A stretch of DNA of 64,000 nucleotides from Brevundimonas sp. SGAir0440 (GTDB lineage Bacteria; Pseudomonadota; Alphaproteobacteria; Caulobacterales; Caulobacteraceae). Of the stretch, positions 50,233 to 58,858 are shown piece by piece. The translations under genes were made by a program, and so were the position numbers. The notes beneath the pieces were generated by a model, which made no database searches, was not told the DNA's origin, and saw nothing but the letters and a program-made list of their open reading frames with translations. The DNA lies in the NCBI RefSeq assembly GCF_005484585.1, contig NZ_CP039435.1:992001-1056000 (forward strand). The letters are read 5' to 3'. How positions within the stretch are numbered: position 1 is the stretch's first letter; every line of letters begins with the position of its first letter.

Positions 50233-51665
50233 AGCACACCTTTGGTCGACGGCACGGCGTCGCCTTCGACGCGGATGGCCTGGCGCAGGGCGCGGCCGAA
50301 GGCCTTGTAGACGGCTTCGGTCTTGTGGTGGTCGTCCTGGCCCGTGACCTTGATGTGCACGGCCGCGCCCATGGCCTCGGCCAGCGACCGGAACACGTGA
50401 GCGGTCAGGTCGGTGCGGTAGTCGCCGATGAAGGGCGTCTCGAACGCACCCTCGAACAGCGGATAGGGACGGCCGGACAAGTCGATCGAGACGGTCGCAT
50501 TCGCCTCGTCCATCGGCAGGACGAAGCCATAGCGGGCGATGCCCTTGCGCTCGCCCAGCGCCTGTTTCAACGCCTGGCCCAGGGCGATGGCGCTGTCCTC
50601 GATCGTGTGGTGCGGATCGGTGTGCAGGTCGCCTTCGCATTGCAGACGCAGCGAGAAGCCGCCGTGGGCCGCGATCTGCTCCAGCATGTGATCGAAGAAG
50701 CCGACGCCGGTCTCAATCTTCACCGGACCGGGCGAATCCAGATCGACGGCGCAGACGATGCGCGTTTCCTTGGTGTCGCGCACGGCCTGACCGACGCGGA
50801 CGGGGCGGCGCTTGGCGGGCGTCAGGCCGAAGGCGGCGAGCAGCCGGTCGTTGACCTCGGACTTGATCGAGATCGGCAGACGCAGACGCTCGCCGGACAA
50901 ATCGGCCTCAACGCCGTAGGCCTTCAGACCGGCCAGGGCGGCGGCGGGCGCTTCGGGGCGGGCCATGATGATGGGACCGACGCCCGGTTCGACCGGCATC
51001 TGGCGGCCCAGTTCGCGCACGACCCGTTCGCGCTCGCGCCGGACCGAGGCGATCCGCTCGGCGGTCTCGATCATCCGAGACGGATCGAGCGCCTGCATCG
51101 CCAGCCGCACCAGCGGTTCGGGCAGGGCATAGGGTTCCAGCACCGACGCCAGACGCGCCAGGGTCTCGGCTTGGGCGATCGCCGCGCCGACGCGGGCGCC
51201 GGCGAGACCATAGGCCAGAGACAGACTGCGCAGCACGACCAGGTTCGGTTGATCGGCGACGACGGTCACGGCCGAGACGCTGTCGGAGAACTCGATCAGT
51301 CCTTCGTCCACCACCAGCAGGGTAGGCGCGACGCGGGCGGCCATTTCGGCGACGGCCTCAGGCGAGCCCAGGGCGCGGATGACGACGATACTTGCTTCTG
51401 GGGCGGGTTCGCCCTTGGCCGGATAGATGGCGGCCAGGCTGTCATAGGGCTCGGCGTTGGGGGCCTCGACCGAGCCGCCGTCGCGCGCGGCGAGGCGATA
51501 GGCCAGTTCCAGCCCGTGGGTCAGGCCACGCACCGGCAGCACCCGTTCGGCAGGCGCGCCATAGACGGCGGCCATGCGAGCGGCGAGGGCGGAGGCGTCG
51601 CCGGGATAGCGATCCAACCCCTCGCCGCCGGAAACCAGCGGCGGATAGGGAGCGGGCAGGGTCAT
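50229..51665 (-). CDS. hisB: Fusion of degenerate HisC-like aminotransferase domain with imidazoleglycerol-phosphate dehydratase (HisB)
   Basis: A 478-residue fusion. The C-terminal ~190 residues are a complete IGP dehydratase: GVGFFDHMLEQIAAHGGF, HTDPHHTIEDSAIALGQAL and TGQDDHHKTEAVYKAFG supply both metal-binding histidine clusters. The N-terminal ~280 residues align with HisC-type aminotransferases, but the PLP-lysine motif LSKAYGLAG reads LSLAYGLAG (Leu150, codon CTG), and the NPNNPTG loop is lost. The Asp in VVDEGLIEFSD remains. The dehydratase should be active; the HisC half should not transaminate and may be structural or regulatory. Junctions to hisH and hisD overlap by four bases. Confidence 0.93.
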   Translation of the reverse strand: MTLPAPYPPLVSGGEGLDRYPGDASALAARMAAVYGAPAERVLPVRGLTHGLELAYRLAARDGGSVEAPNAEPYDSLAAIYPAKGEPAPEASIVVIRALGSPEAVAEMAARVAPTLLVVDEGLIEFSDSVSAVTVVADQPNLVVLRSLSLAYGLAGARVGAAIAQAETLARLASVLEPYALPEPLVRLAMQALDPSRMIETAERIASVRRERERVVRELGRQMPVEPGVGPIIMARPEAPAAALAGLKAYGVEADLSGERLRLPISIKSEVNDRLLAAFGLTPAKRRPVRVGQAVRDTKETRIVCAVDLDSPGPVKIETGVGFFDHMLEQIAAHGGFSLRLQCEGDLHTDPHHTIEDSAIALGQALKQALGERKGIARYGFVLPMDEANATVSIDLSGRPYPLFEGAFETPFIGDYRTDLTAHVFRSLAEAMGAAVHIKVTGQDDHHKTEAVYKAFGRALRQAIRVEGDAVPSTKGVL

Positions 51666-52972
51666 CCTTCGGCCCTCAAGTCGGCGGCGCGGGCGTGGGC
51701 TTCCAGGCCCTCCATCCGCGCCAGGCGGGCGGCGATGGGGGCCAGCTGACGGGCGCCGGCCTCGGATACCAGCTGGACCGACATAGTGGTCATGAAGCTG
51801 GCGGTGGTGACCCCGCCCAGGGTGCGGGCGCCCCCGTCGGTCGGCAGGACGTGGCTGGGACCGGCGGCATAATCCCCCAGCGTCTCGGCGGCGAACCGGC
51901 CGACGAAGACGGCCCCGGCGGCCTTGATCGAATCGACCAGCGGCTCGGGATCGTCGATCTGGATCGCCAGGTGTTCGGGGCCATAGAGGTTGGCGACTTC
52001 TGCGGCGGCGTCGAGGTCGCGGACCAGGATGGCGCGGGCCTCGTTCAGAGAAGCGCGGGCGATGGCTTCGCGGGGCAGGGTTGCGACCTGAACCTCGACC
52101 TCGCTCAGGATGTAGTCGATGGTGGCGCGGCTGGTGGAGACCAGCAGAACCTGTGCATCCGCATCGTGCTCGGCCTGGCTGAGCAGGTCGGCGGCGGCGA
52201 TCTCGGGCGCGGCGTCGCGATCAACGATGACCATCAACTCCGACGGGCCGGCCGGCATGTCGACGGCGGGACCGCCGGGCAGGGCCGAGGCCTGCTTCTT
52301 GGCCTCGGCCACATAGGCGTTGCCGGGTCCGAACAGCTTGTCGCAGGCCGGGATGATCCCGTCCTCCAGTTCGACGCCGAAGGTCAGGGCGGCGATGGCC
52401 TGGGCCCCGCCCATCAACCAGATGGCGTCCAGCTCCGCCTCAGCGGCGGCCAGGATCATGGCGGGGTGGATGCCGCCGTCCTTGTTCGGCGGCGTCACGG
52501 CGATGCGCTGCCCTACGCCCGCGACGCCGGCCGGAATGGCCAGCATCAGCAGCGACGAAAACAGCGGCGCCGTGCCGCCCGGAATATAGAGGCCGGCCGA
52601 GGCGATGGGACGCCAGGCCAGTTTCGAGCGCACGCCCGGCGTCGTCTCGACGAAGGGGGTGTCCTCGGGCCGGGTCGCCTGGTGGAAGACGCGCACATTG
52701 TCGGCCGCCATGCGCAGGGCGCGCACATCGCCGGGCGGCAGGGCGTTGCGCGCCTCGGCGACGGCCTCGGGCGTGATGGCGATGCGACGGGGCGGCGCCT
52801 TGTCCAGCTTCAGGCACCAGTCGGTTACGGCCGCGCCGCCGCGCTGGCGCACGTCGTCCAGGATGGTGCGCACGACCTCGGTCACGTCGCCGGCGGTGCG
52901 TTGGGCCGGGCGGGCCAGGGCGGCCGTCTTGCCGGCCGCGTCGAGGGAAGACCAATCGATGCGCTTCATCAC
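51662..52972 (-). CDS. hisD: Histidinol dehydrogenase
   Basis: A 436-residue zinc/NAD enzyme that oxidises histidinol to histidine in two steps. Motifs: IPGGTAPLFSSLLMLAIPAGVA, KLFGPGNAYVAEAKKQ, DMPAGPSELMVI, QAEHDADAQVLLVS and GPSHVLPTDGGART with the metal and catalytic residues. It overlaps hisG by four bases and the following fusion gene by four bases. Confidence 0.97.
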   Translation of the reverse strand: MMKRIDWSSLDAAGKTAALARPAQRTAGDVTEVVRTILDDVRQRGGAAVTDWCLKLDKAPPRRIAITPEAVAEARNALPPGDVRALRMAADNVRVFHQATRPEDTPFVETTPGVRSKLAWRPIASAGLYIPGGTAPLFSSLLMLAIPAGVAGVGQRIAVTPPNKDGGIHPAMILAAAEAELDAIWLMGGAQAIAALTFGVELEDGIIPACDKLFGPGNAYVAEAKKQASALPGGPAVDMPAGPSELMVIVDRDAAPEIAAADLLSQAEHDADAQVLLVSTSRATIDYILSEVEVQVATLPREAIARASLNEARAILVRDLDAAAEVANLYGPEHLAIQIDDPEPLVDSIKAAGAVFVGRFAAETLGDYAAGPSHVLPTDGGARTLGGVTTASFMTTMSVQLVSEAGARQLAPIAARLARMEGLEAHARAADLRAEG

Positions 52973-53850
52973 ATCATCTTCTCGATCGGCAGGACCAGAA
53001 TGGCCGAGGCGCCGGCGGCCTTCAGCTTCTCAAGCGTCTCCCAGAAGACGGCCTCCTGGCAGACGGCGTGGACGGCGACCGCGTCGTCGCGACCCATCAG
53101 GGGCATGACGGTGGGCGAGCCTGCGCCGGGCAGGATGGCGGTGATCTCGTCCAGCGCCGAGCGCGGGGCGTTCAGCATGACGTATTTGGCGCCTTGAGAG
53201 GACACCACGCCCGCCATCCGTTCGATGACGCTGTCCAACAGCTGCTGCAGCGCGGGCTCGGGCGCCACGGGCGACTGGATCAGCACGGCCTGACTTTCCA
53301 GAACCGTATCCTTGGCCCCCAGGCCGTTGGCCTCCAGCGTCGCGCCGGTCGAGACCAGGTCGCAGATGGCGGCGGCCAGTTTCAGCCGGGGCGCGACCTC
53401 GACGGCCCCGCGCATGACCACGATGTCGGCCTTGACCCCGCGTTCGTCGAGGAAGCGGCGCAGGATCTTAGGGTAGGAGGTGGCGATGCGCAGACCGTCC
53501 AGCGAGGCCGGACCGTCATAGGTCAGCGTCGGAGGCGTGGCGATCTTCAGCGTGCATCGACCGAAGCCCAGCGGCATGACGATCGAGGCGTTGGGCCCGC
53601 CGTTGCGGCCTTCCTCCAGCACGTTCTCGCCGACGATACCCAGGTCGCAGACGCCGTCCGCCACGAAGGTGGGGATGTCGTCGTCGCGGACGCGCAGCAG
53701 GTCGATCGGATAGTTCTCGACCCGGTACAGCAGGTCGTTGTGACCCTTGACCCATTTCAGGCCCGCGTCGCGGATCAGGTCGAGGCTGCGGTCGGCCAGA
53801 CGGCCGGATTTCTGGACGGCGATGCGAAGCCGGCCCTGCACGGTGCTCAT
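52969..53850 (-). CDS. hisG: ATP phosphoribosyltransferase
   Basis: A 293-residue long-form HisG, the committed and feedback-inhibited step of histidine synthesis. RIAVQKSGRLADRSLDLI, DDIPTFVADGVCDLGIVGENV and the PRPP loop region ICDLVSTGATLEANGL are clear; a C-terminal ACT-like regulatory domain (about 225-293) is expected from length. First enzyme gene in the operon, ten bases after the YerC-like regulator stop. Confidence 0.96.
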   Translation of the reverse strand: MSTVQGRLRIAVQKSGRLADRSLDLIRDAGLKWVKGHNDLLYRVENYPIDLLRVRDDDIPTFVADGVCDLGIVGENVLEEGRNGGPNASIVMPLGFGRCTLKIATPPTLTYDGPASLDGLRIATSYPKILRRFLDERGVKADIVVMRGAVEVAPRLKLAAAICDLVSTGATLEANGLGAKDTVLESQAVLIQSPVAPEPALQQLLDSVIERMAGVVSSQGAKYVMLNAPRSALDEITAILPGAGSPTVMPLMGRDDAVAVHAVCQEAVFWETLEKLKAAGASAILVLPIEKMM

Positions 53851-53860
53851 GTTCGGATAC

Positions 53861-54151
53861 TCAGTTCTTGTTCTTCAGGCGGTCCAGGGCGAGGCGATAG
53901 CCCTGATGCGGCATGTCTTTCAGATAGCGGGCGACACGGACGACGGTGGTGGGGCTGGCATGGGCCTCTGCGGCGATCTCGCGATAGGATTTGCCGCCGG
54001 CGTCAAGCAGGCGCGCCACCTGCCAGCGCTCGGAGAAGGCGCGCAGTTCCGCAGGCGTGCAAAGATCGGCCAGAAAGGCGTCGATCTCGGCGCGCGTCTG
54101 CATCGACAGCAGGGCGTCATGCAGGTCGTCACGGGCAGGAGAAGTCGTCAT
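53861..54151 (-). CDS. YerC/YecD-family TrpR-related regulator
   Basis: A 96-residue protein of the TrpR-like YerC/YecD family: DLHDALLSMQTRAEIDAFLA, LCTPAELRAFSERWQVARLL and the helix-turn-helix YREIAAEAHASPTTVVRVAR. The ATG at 54151 is preferred over an upstream in-frame alternative. It is the first gene of the leftward his operon. Firmicute relatives are proposed histidine-operon repressors; I infer the same role here from position. An inverted repeat just upstream could be its operator. Confidence 0.87.
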   Translation of the reverse strand: MTTSPARDDLHDALLSMQTRAEIDAFLADLCTPAELRAFSERWQVARLLDAGGKSYREIAAEAHASPTTVVRVARYLKDMPHQGYRLALDRLKNKN

Positions 54152-54155
54152 GCGC

Positions 54156-54181
54156 GTTCCACTATGCTGTAACGGTGGAAC
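54156..54181 (-). promoter_or_regulatory. Candidate operator upstream of his operon
   Basis: A 7-bp inverted repeat, GTTCCAC (54156-54162) and GTGGAAC (54175-54181), with a 12-base spacer, begins five bases before the regulator ATG. It is positioned to block initiation of the his transcript. The candidate ligand protein is the YerC-like regulator itself. Confidence 0.5.
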
Positions 54182-54200
54182 GGTCAAGAGGTGCGGCGTG

Positions 54201-54268
54201 AGTCGTGACTGGTGACTCGTGATTGGGTCGAGGGTTCAGTCACGGCTCACGATTCACCAATCACGACT
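54201..54268. repeat. Inverted array of heptamer repeats
   Basis: The left arm (54201-54222) is built of seven-base units related to GTCGTGA / CTGGTGA / CTCGTGA; the right arm (54247-54268) is its inverted copy in units such as TCACGAT / TCACCAA / TCACGAC. The arms match at 20 of 22 positions. It lies between the divergent his and reductase promoters. Confidence 0.75.
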
Positions 54269-54303
54269 TACCTCAGCCCGCGCACCGCTCTATCTGTCCG
54301 CCC

Positions 54304-55512
54304 ATGACCAAGGTTCTCATCATCGGCGCCGGACACGCGGGCGGCTCCGTCGCGGCCTTTTTGCGGCAGTATGGGCATGAAGGCTCCATCGTGCTGGCGG
54401 GCGAGGAGGATGCGCCGCCGTATCAGCGGCCGCCCTTGTCTAAGGCCTGGCTGAAAGGAGAGGCGGATCTGGAGGCGCTGCTGCTGCGGCCTCTGAGTTT
54501 CTACGCCGAGCAGGGGATCGACTTCCGACCCGCGACGGTCGCCGTGGCGGTGGAGCCTGCCGCGAAGACGGTCGTCTTTGAGGACGGGTCGTCGGAGACC
54601 TACGACATCCTCGTGCTGGCGACCGGATCGACGGCACGGAAGCTGCCGGTTCCGGGCGGGGACCACCCCGATCTGCTGGAACTGCGCACGATTAAGGACG
54701 CCGAGCGACTGAAGGCGGTCCTCGGGCCCGGCAAGCGTCTGGCGGTCGTCGGCGGCGGCTATGTGGGGCTGGAAGCAGCGGCGTCGGCGCGGGCCCTGGG
54801 CGCTGAGGCTGTGGTGATCGAGCGCGCGCCGCGCGTGCTGGCGCGGGTGGCGTCCGAGACCCTGTCGGCCTTCTTCACGGCGCAGCACCGGGCGCACGGC
54901 GTCGAAATTCTGACCCACGCTGAGGTGGTCGCCGTGGCCCGCGACGGCGTGACCCTGGCCGACGGATCGGTGGTGTCGGCGGATGCGGTGCTGGTGGGTG
55001 TCGGCGCCCTGGCGTGCGACGCCCTGGCGCGGTCGGCCGGCCTGACCTGCGACGACGGCGTGGTGGTGGATGACGAGGCGCGCACCAGCGACCCGGCGAT
55101 CTTCGCCATCGGCGATATGACGCGACGCCCCATTCCGGTCCACGGCGGCGTGCATCACCGGCTGGAAAGCGTTCCCAATGCCCTGGAGCAGGCCAAACAG
55201 GCGGCCGCCGCCATCGTCGGGCGGGCCGGACCCACGCCCGAAGTGCCGTGGTTCTGGTCGGACCAGTATGACGTCAAGCTTCAGATCGCCGGCCTGCCGT
55301 TTGACGCCGACCGACAGGTGGTGCGCGGCGATCCGACGGCGTCGGGCTTTGCAGTCTTCCATCTGAACGGCGACCGCATCGTCTGCGTCGAGGCCGTCAA
55401 CGCTCCGCCCGAGTTCATGGCCGGTAAACAGTTGATCGCCAAGGCGACGCCCGTGGACGTGGACAAGCTGGCCGATCCGGCGGCGTCGATGAAGGCGGTG
55501 GCCGTCGGATAA
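54304..55512 (+). CDS. FAD-dependent ferredoxin-type reductase
   Basis: A 402-residue FAD/NAD(P) oxidoreductase of the ferredoxin/putidaredoxin-reductase type. FAD-binding GAGHAGGSVA at the N-terminus, NAD(P)-binding VVGGGYVGLEAAASA near the middle, FAD-second motif AIFAIGDMTRRP, and a C-terminal reductase domain (W-DQYDVKLQIAGL). It may reduce a ferredoxin for a P450 or dioxygenase; none is adjacent. The ATG at 54304 is the family N-terminus (MTKVLIIGAGHAG). Confidence 0.92.
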   Translation: MTKVLIIGAGHAGGSVAAFLRQYGHEGSIVLAGEEDAPPYQRPPLSKAWLKGEADLEALLLRPLSFYAEQGIDFRPATVAVAVEPAAKTVVFEDGSSETYDILVLATGSTARKLPVPGGDHPDLLELRTIKDAERLKAVLGPGKRLAVVGGGYVGLEAAASARALGAEAVVIERAPRVLARVASETLSAFFTAQHRAHGVEILTHAEVVAVARDGVTLADGSVVSADAVLVGVGALACDALARSAGLTCDDGVVVDDEARTSDPAIFAIGDMTRRPIPVHGGVHHRLESVPNALEQAKQAAAAIVGRAGPTPEVPWFWSDQYDVKLQIAGLPFDADRQVVRGDPTASGFAVFHLNGDRIVCVEAVNAPPEFMAGKQLIAKATPVDVDKLADPAASMKAVAVG

Positions 55513-55592
55513 GGCGTCGCCGCAGTGCAACAAAACTGTTGCGCTTTACGTTCGTGACCGTTCAAGCTGCGACTTCAACGCGGCGGGGGCGG

Positions 55593-57014
55593 ATGACGAG
55601 AGCTTTCGACGAAATGAATGGCGGCGGATCGGGTGCGATCCGCGACAGCTACAAGACGCTGGCGGCCTGGCTGGAAAACGCGCCGGCCGATCTGCTGCAA
55701 GCGCGTTCGCGCCAGGCGGAGCTGTTCTTCCGCCGCATGGGCGTAACCTTCGCCGTCTATGGCGACGAGGAATCCAACGAGCGGCTGATCCCCTTCGATG
55801 TCGTGCCGCGCATCATCGGCGCGGACGAGTGGGGTGGTCTGGAAAAGGGGCTGAAGCAGCGGGTCACCGCCATCAACGCCTTTCTGAGAGACATCTATGG
55901 CCCGCAGGACTGCATCAAGGCGGGCATCGTCCCGGCCGATCTGATCCTGACCAATCCACATTATCGGCCAGAAATGCAGGGCCGTCGTCCACCAGGCGAC
56001 GTCTGGTGCCATATCTCGGGCGTCGATCTGGTGCGCACGGGCGAGGACGGCTTCTACGTTCTCGAAGACAACTGCCGCACGCCGTCGGGCGTCTCCTATA
56101 TGCTGGAGAACCGCGAGATGATGATGCGGCTGTTCCCCGATCTGTTCGCGGAACATGCGGTGCGGCCGGTCGAAATCTACACCGACATGCTGCTGCGCTC
56201 GTTGCAGGCCTCCGCGCCGGCCGGGGCGGGGGCAGACCCGACGATCGTCGTGCTGACGCCCGGCCCCTTCAACTCGGCCTACTATGAGCACAGCTTCCTG
56301 GCCGACAAGCTGGGCGTCGAGCTGGTTCAGGGCACGGACCTGTTCGTCAATGACGACACGGTCTTCATGCGCACGACCGAGGGGCCCAAGCGCGTCGATG
56401 TCATCTATCGCCGCATCGATGACGACTTCCTCGATCCCCTGACGTTCATGCCGAACTCCACCATCGGGGTGCCGGGGCTGATGTCGGCCTATTTCGCCGG
56501 GCGGGTGACGCTGGCCAATGCGGTCGGGACGGGCGTAGCCGACGACAAGGCCGTCTATACCTACATGCCCGAGATCATCCGCTTCTTCACGGGTGAGGAT
56601 GCAATCCTGCAGAACGTGCCGACCTGGCGCTGTCGCGAGCCGGACGCCCTGAAGGAAGTGCTGGATAAGCTGCCGGAACTGGTGGTCAAGGAAGTCGGCG
56701 GATCGGGTGGCTACGGCATGCTGGTCGGGCCGACCTCGACCAAGGCCGAGATCGAGGATTTCCGCGCCAAGCTGATCGCCGATCCCGACGACTTCATCGC
56801 CCAGCCGACGCTGAGCCTGTCGACGGCTCCGACGCTGAACGGCGGCGCCCTGTCGCCCCGCCACGTCGATCTCAGGCCGTTCGTCCTGTCCAGTCAGGCC
56901 GGCGTGCGCGTCGCGCCCGGCGGCCTGACGCGAGTGGCGTTGAAGGAGGGGTCGCTGGTGGTGAATTCCAGCCAGGGCGGCGGAACCAAGGACACCTGGG
57001 TGCTGGACAACTGA
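55593..57014 (+). CDS. Circularly permuted ATP-grasp protein (Anbu operon)
   Basis: A 473-residue member of the circularly permuted ATP-grasp (type 2, DUF404/DUF407) family. Typical blocks: DVVPRIIGADEWGGLEKGLKQR, FLRDIYGPQDCIKAG, YVLEDNCRTPSGVSYMLENR, KEVGGSGGYGMLVGP. ATP-grasp enzymes form carboxylate-amine or thiol bonds; here a peptide-ligating role is predicted from the known Anbu neighbourhood. The ATG at 55593 follows a GGGGGCGG purine stretch. An inverted repeat GCAACA/TGTTGC at 55527-55542 may mark the promoter. It overlaps the alpha-E gene by one base. Confidence 0.94.
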   Translation: MTRAFDEMNGGGSGAIRDSYKTLAAWLENAPADLLQARSRQAELFFRRMGVTFAVYGDEESNERLIPFDVVPRIIGADEWGGLEKGLKQRVTAINAFLRDIYGPQDCIKAGIVPADLILTNPHYRPEMQGRRPPGDVWCHISGVDLVRTGEDGFYVLEDNCRTPSGVSYMLENREMMMRLFPDLFAEHAVRPVEIYTDMLLRSLQASAPAGAGADPTIVVLTPGPFNSAYYEHSFLADKLGVELVQGTDLFVNDDTVFMRTTEGPKRVDVIYRRIDDDFLDPLTFMPNSTIGVPGLMSAYFAGRVTLANAVGTGVADDKAVYTYMPEIIRFFTGEDAILQNVPTWRCREPDALKEVLDKLPELVVKEVGGSGGYGMLVGPTSTKAEIEDFRAKLIADPDDFIAQPTLSLSTAPTLNGGALSPRHVDLRPFVLSSQAGVRVAPGGLTRVALKEGSLVVNSSQGGGTKDTWVLDN

Positions 57015-57952
57015 TGCTTTCACGCACTGCAGACAGCCTCTACTGGACCGGCCGCTACATGGAGCGGGCGGACTTTCTCGCCCGCATTCTGGAGGCGGCG
57101 ATCCGTCTGGCCGCCCTGCCGGCGAAAGATCAGGCCGCCGTCACCGCCTGGGCCGGGGCCATCGCCTCGTCGGGGGTCAAGGCCGGCTTCGACGCGACCG
57201 GCCGGACCGTGTCGGAAAAGTCCGTGCGGGAATATCTGGCCTTCGGCTTCGACAATCCGACCTCGATCAAGGCCTGCATCACCAAGGCGCGGACCAATGC
57301 GCGCTCGGTGCGCACCGCCCTGACCATCGAACTGTGGGAGGCGATCAACGGCGCCTGGAACGGTCTGAACGAGCTGGGCGAACCGACCAAGCGCGACGAC
57401 TTCACCAACTTCCTCGACTTCGTGAAATCGACATCGCTGGCGGTGGAGGGCGCCTCGTCGCGGACCATGTTGCGCAATGACGCCTACTGGTTCCTGCGGC
57501 TGGGCATGGCGATCGAGCGCGCCGACAACACCGCGCGTCTGCTCGACGTGAAATATCACCTGCTTCTGCCGCCCGGCGAACGGGTCGGGGGGCAGCTGGA
57601 CTATTTCCAGTGGACGACCCTGCTGCGCGAGGTTTCGGCCCTGACCGCCTATCGCTGGGTTTACCGCGAAAGCGTGCGGCCCTGGCTGGTGGCGGATCTG
57701 CTGGTGCTGAACCGCCAGATGCCGCGTTCGCTGGCCTCGTGCCAAGGCATGATCGTCAGCTATCTGGAGAAGCTGGCCACCGATTACGGCCGGCGCGGCC
57801 CCGCGCAACGGCTGGCCTCCAATCGCCTCAGCCAGTTCAACGAGGCCAAGATCGAAGACATCTTCCAGTCCGGCCTGCACGAATACATCCAGAGCTTCCT
57901 GAACGAGAACAACGCCCTGGCTGCGGCCGTTCACGAACAGTATCTGGTCTGA
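57014..57952 (+). CDS. Alpha-E domain protein (Anbu operon)
   Basis: A 312-residue all-helical alpha-E family protein, starting MLSRTADSLYWTGRYMERADF, with FLRLGMAIERADNTARLLDVK and QLDYFQWTTLLREVSA further in. This family is found only with circularly permuted ATP-grasp, transglutaminase and Anbu genes. It is expected to act with the ATP-grasp enzyme; its biochemical function is unknown. It is coupled to the ATP-grasp gene (TGATG) and precedes the transglutaminase by two bases. Confidence 0.95.
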   Translation: MLSRTADSLYWTGRYMERADFLARILEAAIRLAALPAKDQAAVTAWAGAIASSGVKAGFDATGRTVSEKSVREYLAFGFDNPTSIKACITKARTNARSVRTALTIELWEAINGAWNGLNELGEPTKRDDFTNFLDFVKSTSLAVEGASSRTMLRNDAYWFLRLGMAIERADNTARLLDVKYHLLLPPGERVGGQLDYFQWTTLLREVSALTAYRWVYRESVRPWLVADLLVLNRQMPRSLASCQGMIVSYLEKLATDYGRRGPAQRLASNRLSQFNEAKIEDIFQSGLHEYIQSFLNENNALAAAVHEQYLV

Positions 57953-57954
57953 CC

Positions 57955-58797
57955 ATGCGGATCCGGATCGATCACTCCACCCGCTACGCCTACGCCCGGC
58001 CCGCGCGGTTCATCGTCCAGATGCTGCGCCTGACGCCCAAGTCGTGCGAAAGCCAGCAGGTCCGCGACTGGCGCATCGAGACCGACGTGGACGCCCGGCT
58101 GCGGCGCAGCGAGGACGCCTTCGGCAACATCGTTCACAGCCTCTACACCGAGCGGCCGACCGACGCCCTGACCATCCGCGTCACCGGCGAGGTCTCGACC
58201 GTCGAGACGGGCGGCGTCGTGAAGGGCCAGGCCGAGCGGTTGTCCCCCCTGGTCTATCTGCGCGAGACCCCGATGACGAAGGCCGACGCCAGCATCGTCG
58301 ATTTCGCCCGCTCCATCCCCGAGGGCCCGACGCTCAATCGGATGCATCGGTTGATGAGCGCGCTGAAGGATACGGTGGCGTTCGAGGTCGGCTCGACCTC
58401 CGCCTCCCACACCGCCGCCGACGCCTTCGCCCAGAAGCGCGGCGTCTGTCAGGACCATTCGCAGATCTTCATCTCGGCCGCGCGCCTGCTGGGCGTGCCT
58501 GCCCGCTATGTCTCGGGCCATCTCAGCCGTCAGGATGGACGCCACGATCAGGACGCCGCACACGCCTGGGCCGAGGCCTGGGTCGAGGATCTGGGCTGGG
58601 TCGGGTTCGATCCGGCCAACGGCATCTGTCCCACCGAACACTATGTCCGGGTCGCGGTCGGCCTGGACGCGCGCGGGGCCACCCCGATCCGAGGCACGAG
58701 CTATGGCGGCGGCCAGGAGCAACTGACCGTCGCCCTGAATGTGCGGCCGGTGCAACAGAGCCAGCAACAACTGCAATCCAGTGGATGGCTCCGATAG
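57955..58797 (+). CDS. Transglutaminase-like cysteine protease (Anbu operon)
   Basis: A 280-residue transglutaminase-fold protein. An N-terminal beta domain (MRIRIDHSTRYAYARPARF) is followed by the catalytic domain with Cys165 (KRGVCQDHSQIF), His203 (AHAWAEAWV) and Asp219 (GFDPANG). Bacterial members usually hydrolyse or ligate peptides. In this operon it probably processes the product of the ATP-grasp/alpha-E pair or removes a tag. It starts two bases after the alpha-E stop. Confidence 0.95.
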   Translation: MRIRIDHSTRYAYARPARFIVQMLRLTPKSCESQQVRDWRIETDVDARLRRSEDAFGNIVHSLYTERPTDALTIRVTGEVSTVETGGVVKGQAERLSPLVYLRETPMTKADASIVDFARSIPEGPTLNRMHRLMSALKDTVAFEVGSTSASHTAADAFAQKRGVCQDHSQIFISAARLLGVPARYVSGHLSRQDGRHDQDAAHAWAEAWVEDLGWVGFDPANGICPTEHYVRVAVGLDARGATPIRGTSYGGGQEQLTVALNVRPVQQSQQQLQSSGWLR

Positions 58798-58858
58798 GCA
58801 TGACGCGCGAATCTGTTAGCGTCTGGGGATTCGCAACGCGGGGAGCGAATAGAGCGAA

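Noticed and set aside
51392..53197. A 601-codon rightward frame opposite hisD
   Set aside because: Antisense of hisD and neighbours, Gly/Arg/His-rich and without known domains.
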